In this document: positions 16,293 to 25,267 of the stretch, in pieces
Numbering within the stretch: the first letter of the stretch is position 1
Layout of the letters: each line of letters starts with the position of its first letter
Origin: Sphingomonas bisphenolicum
GTDB taxonomy: Bacteria > Pseudomonadota > Alphaproteobacteria > Sphingomonadales > Sphingomonadaceae
Assembly: GCF_024349785.1 (NCBI RefSeq)
Contig: NZ_AP018817.1
Coordinates: 1,333,501-1,397,500 of the forward strand
Length of the DNA: 64,000 bases
Direction of reading: 5' to 3'
Program-made: the position numbers and the translations under genes
Notes under the pieces: generated by a model
Databases searched by the model: none
Told to the model about the DNA's origin: nothing
Seen by the model: only the letters and a program-made list of their open reading frames with translations

Positions 16293-17113
16293 AGGGCTGT
16301 GGGGATTTAGGATTCCCCTTTTGCTGGAGTTGTGATTCACACTCTGGATGGATCGCTTTGTACTGACGGACGCCCAATGGGCGCAGATGGAACCGCACTG
16401 TCTGGGCAAGATCACCGACCCCGGACGCAGCGGCAGAAACAACCGGCTGTTCGTGGAGGCAGTGCTGTGGATTGTCCGCACTGGAAGTCCATGGCGCGAC
16501 CTACCGGCGATGTTCGGCAATTGGAGCACGGCATTCCGCCGATTTCGCGATTGGCGGGAAGCCGATGTTTTCAAGCGGATTTTCGATGCTCTGTCGGATG
16601 AACCCGACATGGAATACGCCATGATCGATGCCACCATCGTCAAGGTTCACCGGCACGGCCAGGGCGCAAAAGGGGGACTCAGAGCCAGGCCATTGGTCGT
16701 TCCAAAGGAGGCATGACGACCAAGATCCTGGCTTTGACCGATGCGCTGGGCAACCTTGTCCGCTTCCGCTTGATGCCCGGCCACCGCTTCGACACGGTTG
16801 GCGTTGCTCCACTCATCGACGGCATCAAGTTCGGCGCACTGCTCGCTGACAAGGCTTTCGACAGCAACGATATCGTCGCCGATCTCAACGAGCGGGGTGC
16901 AAAAATCGTCATCTCGCAGCACCCGCGACGCGCCAGACCCATCCCGCTCGACGCCGAAATGTACAAGTGGCGCCACCTCATCGAAAACTTCTTCTGCAAA
17001 CTCAAGGAATTCAAGCGTATCGCCATGCGCGCCTGCAAAACCGATCGCAGCTTCGAGGCCATGATCCACCTCGCTGCAGCCGTCATCAATTCCCGGTGAA
17101 TCCCCACAAGCCT
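16293..17113 (+). mobile_element. IS5-family insertion sequence (IS427-like group)
   Basis: A complete 821-bp insertion sequence. The ends are 15-bp inverted repeats with two mismatches, AGGGCTGTGGGGATT on the left and AGGCTTGTGGGGATT read inward from the right. TA flanks both sides (16291-16292 and 17114-17115), consistent with a TA target duplication. The one gene is a DDE transposase in two overlapping frames, as is usual for the IS427 group. The transposase stop codon overlaps the right inverted repeat. The target is the central spacer of a palindromic repeat. Intact ends and frames suggest a recent, possibly active copy. Confidence 0.9.
16348..17099 (+). CDS. IS5-family DDE transposase, made by -1 frameshift
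   Basis: Two frames encode one transposase. Frame 1 (16348-16716) starts MDRFVLTDAQWAQM, contains WRTGSPWRDLP-like and NWSTAFRRFRDW segments, and holds the first catalytic aspartate in AMIDATIV. The second frame (to 17099) supplies SQAIGRSKGGMTTKI, the second aspartate in LLADKAFDSNDI, and the glutamate in HLIENFFCKLKEFKRIA. A slip of -1 at the GCAAAAGGGGG run (16666-16676) joins ...HGQGAK to RGTQSQAIG, restoring the family sequence and giving about 250 residues. The second frame has its own ATG at 16713, overlapping the first stop, so a separate product is a weaker alternative. Confidence 0.88.
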
Positions 17114-17190
17114 TAAACTGGGTTTCCGCCTACACGGAACACGTAATCTTTTTCTCTTGGCGACGGCCTCCGATACAGAATGATACATTT

Positions 17191-17240
17191 AAGATCTATC
17201 GTAACTCTTGACGGCCAAGATTTTTAAGATATATCGCAAT
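17191..17240 (+). promoter_or_regulatory. Promoter and direct repeats before padR
   Basis: TTGACG at 17208 and TATATC at 17230 form a promoter with 16-bp spacing. Two related elements, AAGATCTATCGTAA at 17191 and AAGATATATCGCAA at 17226, lie 35 bp apart, one upstream of the -35 box and one over the -10 box. This is a fitting layout for autorepression by the PadR protein. Transcription would begin near 17242, which argues against using the ATG at 17246. Confidence 0.5.
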
Positions 17241-17266
17241 GCATCATGACATATATGAAAGACCTA

Positions 17267-17932
17267 ATGATGCATTTCCCCTATTCTCATCGCGGCCGCC
17301 ATGGCGGTCATCATCCCGGCGCTGGCCGATTCGGTTCGCCTGACGGCTTTGGTCGTGGCGACGGATTCGGCGGGGGGCGTGGCGGCCCGTTCGGTGGCGA
17401 TCCCTTCGGCGAGGACGGCCTGCGCGGCGGCGGCCATGGTGGCCGGGGCGGTCGTGGCGGCGGCGGCGGTCGCCGACGTCTGTTCGACAATGAAACGCTG
17501 CGCCTGATCCTGCTGAAGCTGATCGCCGACGAGCCGCGCCATGGCTATGAGCTGATCCGCGCGATCGAGGCGCTGTCGGGCGAAGCCTATGCGCCCAGCC
17601 CCGGCGTCGTCTATCCTACGCTGACCATGTTGGCGGAGATGGACCTGATCGTCGAGGAACCGAGCGAAGGCAGCCGCAAACGCTTCGCCATCACCGATGC
17701 CGGGAAGGTCCAGATCGAGGAGCGCAAGGCCGCGCTCGACCTGGCGCTGGCCCGGCTGGCCGCGCTGGCGCAGAAGGCGGAGCGGGTCGATGGCGCGCCG
17801 GTGCGCCGCGCGCTGCACAATCTGCGCATCGCCATCCAGCATCGCCTTGAAAAGGAGGGCGCCGATAACCAGACCATGTTCGATGTCGCGTCGTTGATCG
17901 ACGAGGCTGCGAGCAAGATCGAAAGGCTCTGA
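17267..17932 (+). CDS. PadR-family regulator with Gly/His-rich N-terminus
   Basis: About 221 residues. The first 70 or so form a low-complexity tract rich in Gly, Arg and His (HRGRHGGHHPG, then many GG and RGG groups). The PadR winged helix follows: LLKLIADEPRHGYELIRAIE, SPGVVYPTLTMLAEMDLI, and the wing GSRKRFAITDAGK. A C-terminal helical part (about 145-220) should dimerise. The ATG at 17267 (or 17270) is preferred because an ATG at 17246 is too close to the predicted -10. The His-rich tail could sense metal, but this is inference. It lies 1 bp ahead of a DUF2218 gene and probably controls it. Confidence 0.85.
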   Translation: MMHFPYSHRGRHGGHHPGAGRFGSPDGFGRGDGFGGGRGGPFGGDPFGEDGLRGGGHGGRGGRGGGGGRRRLFDNETLRLILLKLIADEPRHGYELIRAIEALSGEAYAPSPGVVYPTLTMLAEMDLIVEEPSEGSRKRFAITDAGKVQIEERKAALDLALARLAALAQKAERVDGAPVRRALHNLRIAIQHRLEKEGADNQTMFDVASLIDEAASKIERL

Positions 17933-17933
17933 C

Positions 17934-18212
17934 ATGACCGTGACCGCAAACGTGCCGACCACCCATGCCAGCCGCTATCTCCAGCAGTTGTGCAAACATT
18001 GGAGCCACAAGTTCGAAACGGATTTCAGCCCCGAACAGGGCGTCATTGCCTTCCCGATGGGGCCGATCCGCATGGCGGCGCAGCCCGAGGCGCTGGTGGT
18101 GACGCTGGAGCCCAATGCGGACGCCGACGTGGAGCGGTTCAAGCAGGTGGTCGCCGATCATCTCGACCGCTTCGCCTTCCGCGAAGCGCCGCTGCCGTTC
18201 GACTGGCGGTAG
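17934..18212 (+). CDS. DUF2218 domain protein
   Basis: A 92-residue protein that is one DUF2218 domain: THASRYLQQLCKHWSHKF at the start and a central AFPMGPIRMAAQP. DUF2218 proteins occur near iron or siderophore genes in several bacteria, but their function is not established. The conserved cysteine and histidines (C20, H22, H25) could bind a ligand. It starts one base after the padR stop and is almost certainly co-transcribed with it. A palindromic fragment follows directly. Confidence 0.82.
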   Translation: MTVTANVPTTHASRYLQQLCKHWSHKFETDFSPEQGVIAFPMGPIRMAAQPEALVVTLEPNADADVERFKQVVADHLDRFAFREAPLPFDWR

Positions 18213-18216
18213 GTTG

Positions 18217-18243
18217 CGTGTTCCCGCTTTCGCGGGGAACATG
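18217..18243. repeat. Partial family B palindrome
   Basis: The segment GTGTTCCCGCTTTCGCGGGGAACA is a compact hairpin like one arm of the family B repeats. It lies between the convergent DUF2218 and M14 carboxypeptidase genes, where it may help stop transcription from both sides. Confidence 0.6.
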
Positions 18244-18250
18244 TCTATCC

Positions 18251-19381
18251 TCAAATATCCTCGATCATCTCCGCCAGCACCGCCAGGCAATCCTTGGCGA
18301 GCTGGATCGACCGCGCCGGAGACCAGCCGAAATCGGCGTCCGGCAGGTCGTCATTATCCTTGAACGGCATCTCCAGCGTCATCGCCACCGCGCCGAAGCG
18401 TTCGGCGAGCTGGTTAGTGGACATGGACAGGTTCGCCTTGCCCGCGCCCGCCACCGGATAGCCCAGCCGCGTCTGGAAATCCGGGGTGCGGGCCGCCAAC
18501 GTGTCGCGATAGCGGTGATAGAGCGCGACCTGCCGATCGGTGATCGACGGGATACCCTCGAAACCCGCGATGAACACCGCGGGAATCGCCTCGTCGCCAT
18601 GGACGTCCATGGCGAAATCGACGCCGGTCTCGTCCATCGCATTGCGCGCCATCAGCACTTCGGGGCTGCGCTCGGCCGTCGGCTCATGCCATTCGCGATT
18701 GAGGTTCACGCCGACCGCATTGGTGCGCAGATGGCCGCGGCGGCTGCCATCCGGGTTCATATTGGGGATCAGATGGATCGTCGCTTGTCGGCGCAGCAGG
18801 CGGGCCACCGCATCTTCCTCGTCGCACAGCCGCTCCAGCGCGCCTTCCATCCACCATTGCGCCATCGTCTCGCCGGGATGCTGGCGCGCATAGAGCCAGA
18901 TCTGCTTCGGTCCGTCGCCGATCGTCAGCAGGTCGAGCGGCTGGCCGTCCAGGGTCAGCCCCAGTTCGCGATGTTCGACGCCCGGCTGGGTCGCGGCCCA
19001 GGCGATGAGGTCGTGGTGCCGCTCCATCGAATAGGGCGCGAAATAGGCGATCCATACCGCATTGCTGTCCGGCTCCAGCCGGATCGTCAGCATGCCGTCG
19101 GCATAGCTTGTGTCGGCCTGGACCCAATTGTCGCGATCCTCGCTCACCCGCGCGCTGTAACCGGCCCAGCCGTCGGGATAGGCCGATCCCGCCGCGTTCA
19201 CGATCGCCAGTTCCACTTCGCGGCCCGCCGCATTGGCGAGCCGGAAATGGAACCATTGGTAGAAGTCGCTCTGGTGATCCGTCACGATCTCCAGCACGGC
19301 GCGGACGCCGGCCGGCGTGTCGGCGATGGAGAGGACGCGAATATTGCCGCTGTCGAAGCCGCTGGAAATGCTGATGCTCAT
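18251..19381 (-). CDS. M14 zinc carboxypeptidase, cytosolic (CCP-like)
   Basis: A 376-residue M14-family metallopeptidase with no signal peptide. Zinc ligands are H168 and E171 in ARQHPGETMAQWW and H261 in DVHGDEAIP; the catalytic glutamate is E337 in MTLEMPF. NMNPDGSRRGHLRTNA and GVNLNREW give the substrate-binding Arg and Asn-Arg. The N-terminal 120 residues form a beta-rich domain (FDSGNIRV..., YQWFHFRL), the layout of cytosolic carboxypeptidases (AGBL/CCP), which in eukaryotes remove glutamates from proteins. The bacterial substrate is unknown. Its start overlaps the stop of the upstream DUF4136 gene. Confidence 0.88.
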   Translation of the reverse strand: MSISISSGFDSGNIRVLSIADTPAGVRAVLEIVTDHQSDFYQWFHFRLANAAGREVELAIVNAAGSAYPDGWAGYSARVSEDRDNWVQADTSYADGMLTIRLEPDSNAVWIAYFAPYSMERHHDLIAWAATQPGVEHRELGLTLDGQPLDLLTIGDGPKQIWLYARQHPGETMAQWWMEGALERLCDEEDAVARLLRRQATIHLIPNMNPDGSRRGHLRTNAVGVNLNREWHEPTAERSPEVLMARNAMDETGVDFAMDVHGDEAIPAVFIAGFEGIPSITDRQVALYHRYRDTLAARTPDFQTRLGYPVAGAGKANLSMSTNQLAERFGAVAMTLEMPFKDNDDLPDADFGWSPARSIQLAKDCLAVLAEMIEDI

Positions 19382-20022
19382 TTGACCGTTATAGTGCGCC
19401 CCGATTCACCCGGATAGCCCCCGATCAAGGCTGAAGCGAGTTTCTGGGCGGCGGTGGCGGGTTGGGCCGCGGCCGACCCCTGCTTCGCCTGGGTCGATGC
19501 GCGGCCTTCCCAGATCGCCGTCGAATCGGACCTGCGGCGCAACTGCACATGGAGTTCGGTCGTCACGATATCCTTGGGCTTGCCCGACAGGTTGATGCCG
19601 ACGCCCAGGCCAAGCCCGCCGAAGGTGCCGCCACGGCGACCGCCCCCGCTGCCGATCCCGCCGCCCACGCCGACGCTGACCGGGCTTTCGCTGCGGCGGT
19701 CCGGTCCGGATGGGCGGAAGGTGCGGGTGAAGCTGACCAGCGCGACATAATCGCTCTGGGCGCCGTCCCCAGCGGTGAAGCCGATACGCTGCAATTCCTG
19801 CGATACCGCGCTGGCATAGGTGCGGAATTCCAGGCTGATATCCGGATTGCCCGGCATTTCCTCTACCGCGACGGTGCCCGACTGGGCAGGATTGCCCATA
19901 TGGAAGCGGGTCACTTCCACGCGCGGCGCGGCCGTCGCGCTGGCGCCAAGGGAAAGGCCGCCCAGAAGGAGGGCGCCCAGAAAAAGCTTTGGGGCGGCAA
20001 GGCGGGGACGGCGCTTCGACAT
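19378..20022 (-). CDS. DUF4136 domain exported protein
   Basis: A 214-residue protein with a signal peptide (KLFLGALLLGGLSLGASATA) and a DUF4136-like domain: RVEVTRFHMG, the DYVALVSFTRTFRP strand region, a Gly-rich stretch GVGGGIGSGGGRRGGTFGG in the middle, then TTELHVQLRRRSDSTAIWEGRA. DUF4136 proteins are periplasmic or lipid-anchored and of unknown function. The ATG at 20022 was chosen because it gives the signal peptide; earlier in-frame codons add 62 unrelated residues. It overlaps the M14 gene by four bases, implying a functional or at least transcriptional link between a periplasmic and a cytosolic protein. Confidence 0.8.
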   Translation of the reverse strand: MSKRRPRLAAPKLFLGALLLGGLSLGASATAAPRVEVTRFHMGNPAQSGTVAVEEMPGNPDISLEFRTYASAVSQELQRIGFTAGDGAQSDYVALVSFTRTFRPSGPDRRSESPVSVGVGGGIGSGGGRRGGTFGGLGLGVGINLSGKPKDIVTTELHVQLRRRSDSTAIWEGRASTQAKQGSAAAQPATAAQKLASALIGGYPGESGRTITVK

Positions 20023-20157
20023 GAGTTCAACTCCAACGGGCATGCGGCATGACAGGGCACCACATAGACGGTGCGGGGGCCATAATCCCCTCAAACGCTT
20101 GAAGCCACGAACTTGCTGCATAGGGGATGAACAGAGTCGAAAGAGCGGCTGCCACCC

Positions 20158-20186
20158 TTGACTTTGGCCCGCCCGACCCATAGGGG
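20158..20186 (+). promoter_or_regulatory. Probable promoter of the L36 gene
   Basis: TTGACT at 20158 and TAGGGG at 20181, with 17-bp spacing, about 50 bp ahead of the L36 start codon. The -35 match is strong and the -10 weak, common in GC-rich alphaproteobacteria. Confidence 0.5.
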
Positions 20187-20234
20187 CTGCGCTTCGAAAT
20201 TCGACCACACCAGATTCATCAAGGGCCGTCTGCC

Positions 20235-20360
20235 ATGAAGATCCGCAACTCGCTCAAGTCGCTCAAGGGCCGCCACCGGGACAACCGCGTGATCCGTCGT
20301 CGCGGCCGCACCTACGTCATCAACAAGACCAACCGCCGCTTCAAGGCCCGCCAGGGCTAA
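20235..20360 (+). CDS. ykgO: 50S ribosomal protein L36, zinc-free type
   Basis: A 41-residue very basic protein beginning [17 protein letters not shown] and continuing [19 protein letters not shown]. It is L36 of the type lacking the C-x2-C...C-x4-H zinc ribbon (the YkgO-like, or rpmJ2, form), which is the usual L36 in alphaproteobacteria. It binds 23S rRNA in the large subunit. It is a single-gene unit, with its own promoter upstream and a strong terminator about 50 bp downstream. Confidence 0.95.
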   Translation: MKIRNSLKSLKGRHRDNRVIRRRGRTYVINKTNRRFKARQG

Positions 20361-20410
20361 AAGGCAGGAGCTATCGCCCATTCGGGCGGTGGGTCTTTAG
20401 GCAATGTGGC

Positions 20411-20439
20411 AGGCGCCCGGTCGATGATCGGGCGCCTTT
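20411..20439 (+). terminator. Intrinsic terminator after L36
   Basis: A 9-bp perfect stem, AGGCGCCCG with CGGGCGCCT, around a 9-base loop and ending in TTTCC. A weaker hairpin, CGCCC-ATTC-GGGCG, lies just before it near 20374-20390, so L36 transcripts have two stop signals in series. Confidence 0.8.
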
Positions 20440-20492
20440 CCGCGTTCGCTTGGGTGCGTGATTTGCCGAATCGACGGTCGGGTTTCCCAAGG

Positions 20493-20578
20493 CCGTTCGT
20501 TTCCAGCGAAGCCGAGTTTAGCGAAGCTGAGCGCAAAGCTCGGTGCTACCGCTTCTCGACTTTACTGGAAGCGAACGG
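20493..20578. repeat. Inverted repeat between L36 and pyk
   Basis: CCGTTCGTTTCCAG at the left pairs with CTGGAAGCGAACGG at the right with one mismatch. Inside, AGCGAAGC and CTGAGCGCAAAGCTCGG add smaller dyads. Transcribed from the pyk side it could serve as a terminator, although there is no long T run. Confidence 0.6.
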
Positions 20579-20605
20579 AGGGAATTGGCCTCACCCGGCC
20601 TGCGT

Positions 20606-22063
<1,458 letters not shown>

Positions 22064-22185
22064 GGCTTCTCCTGACCGTCATGATCGTCCCCGGCTTGGC
22101 CTTGTCGGCCTTGCCAGTGCGTCGTTATGGGTTATCCGTACTGCACGACAGGATGATGTAGATCAGCGAAAGGTTTCTCACGCCG

Positions 22186-22485
22186 ATGACCGACAGCATA
22201 GTCACAGATGCCGTGGCCGCAACCGCCTTCCGCCGTCTGGTCGCGCATTTGCAGCACCGCACCGACGTCGAGAATATCGATCTGATGGGGTTGGCGGGCT
22301 TTTGCCGCAACTGCCTGGCCGACTGGATCGCGGAAGCGGACGGTGAGATGACGCGCGATCAGGCGCGCGAAATCATCCACGGCATGCCTTTTTCGGAATG
22401 GAAGGACCGGCATCAGGGCGAAGCGACACCGCAACAGATCGCAAAGATGCAGGAGAGTGTGGCGAAGAACGCGGACAGGCATTAG
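22186..22485 (+). CDS. DUF1244 family protein
   Basis: A 99-residue protein of the DUF1244 family, common in alpha- and gammaproteobacteria. Conserved segments are AFRRLVAHLQHRTDVENIDLM, the motif GFCRNCLADW with two cysteines three apart, and YGMPFSEWK-like HGMPFSEWKDRHQ. Its function is unknown; the C-x2-C pair is suggestive of metal binding. It is followed by gapR with about 50 bp between, in the same direction. Confidence 0.85.
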   Translation: MTDSIVTDAVAATAFRRLVAHLQHRTDVENIDLMGLAGFCRNCLADWIAEADGEMTRDQAREIIHGMPFSEWKDRHQGEATPQQIAKMQESVAKNADRH

Positions 22486-22533
22486 AGGCGTCCGCCAGCC
22501 CGATTCACATTTCACACCTGCACGGAGATTCCC

Positions 22534-22776
22534 ATGAGCGAACCCAATGTCGCCGCCGACCAGCTACGCCTCTTCATAGAGCGCATCGAGCGCCTGGAAG
22601 AGGAAAAGAAGGGTATCGGCGACGATATCAAGGACGTCTATCTGGAAGCCAAGGCCAACGGCTATGACGGCAAGATCATGCGCCAGATCGTCCGCCTGCG
22701 GAAGATGCAGCCGCATGACCGCCAGGAAATGGAAGCCATCCTCCAGACCTATCTTGCTGCGCTGGGGATGGAATAA
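22534..22776 (+). CDS. gapR: GapR-like nucleoid-associated protein (DUF2312/UPF0335)
   Basis: An 80-residue helical protein beginning with the DUF2312 signature [20 protein letters not shown] and continuing [28 protein letters not shown]. The Caulobacter homologue GapR encircles overtwisted DNA as a dimer of dimers and helps topoisomerases ahead of forks and transcription. Length and helix pattern fit, so the same role is likely. It lies between DUF1244 and a YbjQ gene on the same strand. Confidence 0.88.
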   Translation: MSEPNVAADQLRLFIERIERLEEEKKGIGDDIKDVYLEAKANGYDGKIMRQIVRLRKMQPHDRQEMEAILQTYLAALGME

Positions 22777-22802
22777 CTTTTTACAATCAAGGAGAAGCGC
22801 CC

Positions 22803-23129
22803 ATGTCCGAGATCATCGTCAGCACCACCAGCCGCCTGGAAGGGCGACCGGCGAAGGACTATCTCGGCATCGTCACCGGCGAGGTGATCGTGGGCGCCAA
22901 TCTGTTTCGCGACCTGTTCGCCAGCGTCCGCGACATCGTGGGCGGGCGGTCGGGCGCTTATGAGGATGTGCTGCAACGCGCCCGCGAACAGGCGATCGCC
23001 GAAATGCGCACGCGCGCCGCGACGCTGGGCGCCAATGCCGTGGTCGGCGTCGACCTTGACTATGAAGTCATCGGCTCCAACGGGTCGATGCTGATGGTGT
23101 CGGCGTCGGGCACCGCGATCCTCTACTGA
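22803..23129 (+). CDS. YbjQ/UPF0145 family protein
   Basis: A 108-residue YbjQ-type protein: [31 protein letters not shown] at the start, then [29 protein letters not shown] and a terminal [11 protein letters not shown]. Family members form pentameric rings and are sometimes called heavy-metal-binding, but without firm evidence. No role can be given from sequence. A good AAGGAGAAG ribosome site lies upstream, and the gene follows gapR closely. Confidence 0.85.
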   Translation: MSEIIVSTTSRLEGRPAKDYLGIVTGEVIVGANLFRDLFASVRDIVGGRSGAYEDVLQRAREQAIAEMRTRAATLGANAVVGVDLDYEVIGSNGSMLMVSASGTAILY

Positions 23130-23237
23130 GGCAAAGAGATGCCGGCAGCGGCTGGACCGCGCTGGCGGTTGCCCTTTGGGCGGCCGCTGGTGTAAGGGCG
23201 CGCATCACAGTCAACCGGCAGATAAGAATTCAGGACC

Positions 23238-23981
23238 ATGGCAGGCCATTCCAAATTCAAGAACATCATGCATCGCAAGGGCGCGCAGGACAAGAAGCGC
23301 TCTTCGATGTTCTCCAAGCTCAGCCGCGAAATCACGGTCGCGGCCAAGATGGGCATGCCCGACCCGGACATGAACCCGCGTCTGCGCCTGGCGGTCAACG
23401 CCGCCAAGGCCCAGTCCATGCCCAAGGATAATATCCAGCGCGCGATCGACAAGGCGAACGCGGCGGGCGGCGAGAATTACGAGGAAGTGCGTTACGAGGG
23501 CTATGGTCCCGCCGGTATCGCCATCATCGTCGAGGCGCTGACCGACAACCGTAATCGCACGGCAACCAACATCCGCACCGCCTTTTCCAAAAATGGCGGC
23601 AATCTGGGTGCGTCGGGTGCGGTCAGCCATGGTTTCGACCGGGTCGGCCTGATCAGCTATCCGGCGAGCGCGGGGGACGCCGACGCGATCTTCGAAGCGG
23701 CGCTGGAAGCGGGCGCGGAGGACGTGTCGTCCAACGAGGACGAGCATGAAATCTGGACCGCCATGGACGCCCTTCACGAGGTCGCCAAGGCGCTGGAAGC
23801 CAAGCTGGGCGCCGCCGACAGCGCGAAGCTCGCCTGGAAGCCGCAGATCACCGTCGATGTCGATGAAGCCAATGCCGCCACGCTGATGAAGCTGGTCGAC
23901 ACGCTGGAGGATGACGACGACGTCCAGACCGTCTGGGGCAATTATGAAGTGTCCGATGCTGTGATGGAGAAGCTGGGTTGA
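23238..23981 (+). CDS. YebC/PmpR (TACO1-like) family protein
   Basis: A 247-residue YebC-family protein beginning [21 protein letters not shown], the nearly invariant start. It continues with [23 protein letters not shown] and NIQRAIDKA, then [21 protein letters not shown] and the two further domains ending [13 protein letters not shown]. Once described as transcription regulators, several YebC proteins are now known to help ribosomes past difficult sequences such as polyproline; either role is possible here. It is directly upstream of ruvC, the usual neighbour. Confidence 0.95.
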   Translation: MAGHSKFKNIMHRKGAQDKKRSSMFSKLSREITVAAKMGMPDPDMNPRLRLAVNAAKAQSMPKDNIQRAIDKANAAGGENYEEVRYEGYGPAGIAIIVEALTDNRNRTATNIRTAFSKNGGNLGASGAVSHGFDRVGLISYPASAGDADAIFEAALEAGAEDVSSNEDEHEIWTAMDALHEVAKALEAKLGAADSAKLAWKPQITVDVDEANAATLMKLVDTLEDDDDVQTVWGNYEVSDAVMEKLG

Positions 23982-24018
23982 TGCGTCTGCCCTCTCCCCA
24001 CGGGGAGAGGATGCGCGC

Positions 24019-24510
24019 ATGATCCTGCTTGGCCTGGACCCCGGCCTTGGCACCACCGGCTGGGGCCTGATCGCCGCGGATGGCAATCGGCTGACCCATA
24101 TCGGCAATGGCCAGATCAAGACCGACAGCAGCATGGCGCTCTCGACGCGACTGCTGGCGCTCGACCTGGCGCTGACCGACCTGATCCTCGAACATCGGCC
24201 CGATGGCGCCGCAGTCGAGGAGGTGTTCGTCAATGTGAACCCGCAATCGACGCTGAAGCTGGGGCAGGCGCGGGGCGTAATTCTGCTCAATGCCGCGCGA
24301 TCGGGCATGGAGGTCGGCGAATATGCCGCGCGCCTCGTCAAGAAATCGGTGGTTGGCGTCGGCAATGCGTCGAAGGAGCAGGTCCATGCGATGGTGTCGC
24401 GCCTGCTGCCCGGCGCGAAGATCGTGGGGCCGGACGCATCCGATGCGCTGGCGGTGGCGATCACCCACGCCCATCATCTCGCCAGCGCCCGGCGCATTCC
24501 GACCCGTTAA
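24019..24510 (+). CDS. ruvC: Holliday junction resolvase RuvC
   Basis: A 163-residue endonuclease that cuts Holliday junctions symmetrically during recombination. The four acidic residues are visible: D7 in [17 protein letters not shown]67 in AAVEEVF, and D139 and D142 in [34 protein letters not shown] is conserved. Length is typical. In many alphaproteobacteria ruvA and ruvB follow; here the next gene is an opposite-strand hydrolase, and ruvAB are not in the window. Confidence 0.96.
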   Translation: MILLGLDPGLGTTGWGLIAADGNRLTHIGNGQIKTDSSMALSTRLLALDLALTDLILEHRPDGAAVEEVFVNVNPQSTLKLGQARGVILLNAARSGMEVGEYAARLVKKSVVGVGNASKEQVHAMVSRLLPGAKIVGPDASDALAVAITHAHHLASARRIPTR

Positions 24511-24530
24511 GACAGTCCTGTTTTCGGCTT

Positions 24531-25247
24531 TTATCCGAACAGGTCGCCCAGAAAATCCGTCATCGCGCGGAAGCTGCGCCGGTCGGCGCTTGGGCTATAG
24601 GCCAGTCCCTTTTCCGGCATATTGACGCCCTCGTCGGTGAAGGCGTGGCCGGTGCCGCCATAGGCGTGAATCTGCCAGTCGCAGCCCGCATCGGTCAATT
24701 CGCGGGCCAGACCCACGGTCGCCTCTGGCGGTGCGATCGGGTCGTCCCAGCCGTGGCAGACCAGCAATTTGGCCGTGATCGGCGCGTTGGGGAAAGGCGT
24801 CGGGTCATAGACGCCGTGGAAGCTGACTCCGCCGCTAATGTCCGCGCCGGAGCGGGCGAGGTCGAGCACGCATTTGCCGCCGAAGCAGAAGCCGATCGCG
24901 GCCGTCCGGTCGGCATCGACCTCCGCCAGCCCCTTGAGCACTGCATGGGCGCCATTCGCCCGGTCACGCAGCAGAGCGCGGTCGGCGTTCAGTTCGGCCA
25001 TATAGCGCCCGGCATCGGGATCGGCGCGGGTGGTTCGCTTGCCCTGGCCAAAGACGTCGGCGACCAGCACGGCATAGCCGAGCGCCGCGACCTTTTCCGC
25101 ATAGGCGAAGTCGGCCTCCTTGGCGCCCAGCACATTGGGGAAGAGCAGCACCCCCGGCAGCGGGCCGGCGGCTGCGTCGACCACGGCCAGGCTTTCGAAA
25201 GGCCCATCCGGGCCATCATGCAGGGTGACGCGGCGGATGATGGCCAT
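24531..25247 (-). CDS. Dienelactone hydrolase family protein
   Basis: A 238-residue alpha/beta hydrolase of the dienelactone hydrolase family. The nucleophile is the cysteine in GFCFGGKCVLDLA, the aspartate lies in CHGWDDPIAPP, and the histidine in YGGTGHAFTD, giving a Cys-Asp-His triad. No signal peptide. True dienelactone hydrolases act in chloroaromatic degradation, but most genomic members like this one have no known substrate, and no catabolic genes are nearby. It lies just downstream of prmA on the same strand. Confidence 0.85.
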   Translation of the reverse strand: MAIIRRVTLHDGPDGPFESLAVVDAAAGPLPGVLLFPNVLGAKEADFAYAEKVAALGYAVLVADVFGQGKRTTRADPDAGRYMAELNADRALLRDRANGAHAVLKGLAEVDADRTAAIGFCFGGKCVLDLARSGADISGGVSFHGVYDPTPFPNAPITAKLLVCHGWDDPIAPPEATVGLARELTDAGCDWQIHAYGGTGHAFTDEGVNMPEKGLAYSPSADRRSFRAMTDFLGDLFG

Positions 25248-25267
25248 GGCTGAGCTCCTCTAAAAGT

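Larger units (their letters stand above)
16255..17143. repeat. Family B palindromic repeat interrupted by an IS
   Basis: The left half (16255-16292) reads GTGTTCCCGCGCAGGCGGG and on to GTCTA; the right half (17114-17143) continues TAAACTGGGTTTCCGCC and ends GGAACACG. Joined, they match the intact copies at 36057-36123 and 40639-40704. The 821-bp IS fills the middle, next to a duplicated TA. The right arm has drifted (TTTCCGCCTACACGG), so it no longer pairs perfectly. Confidence 0.85.
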
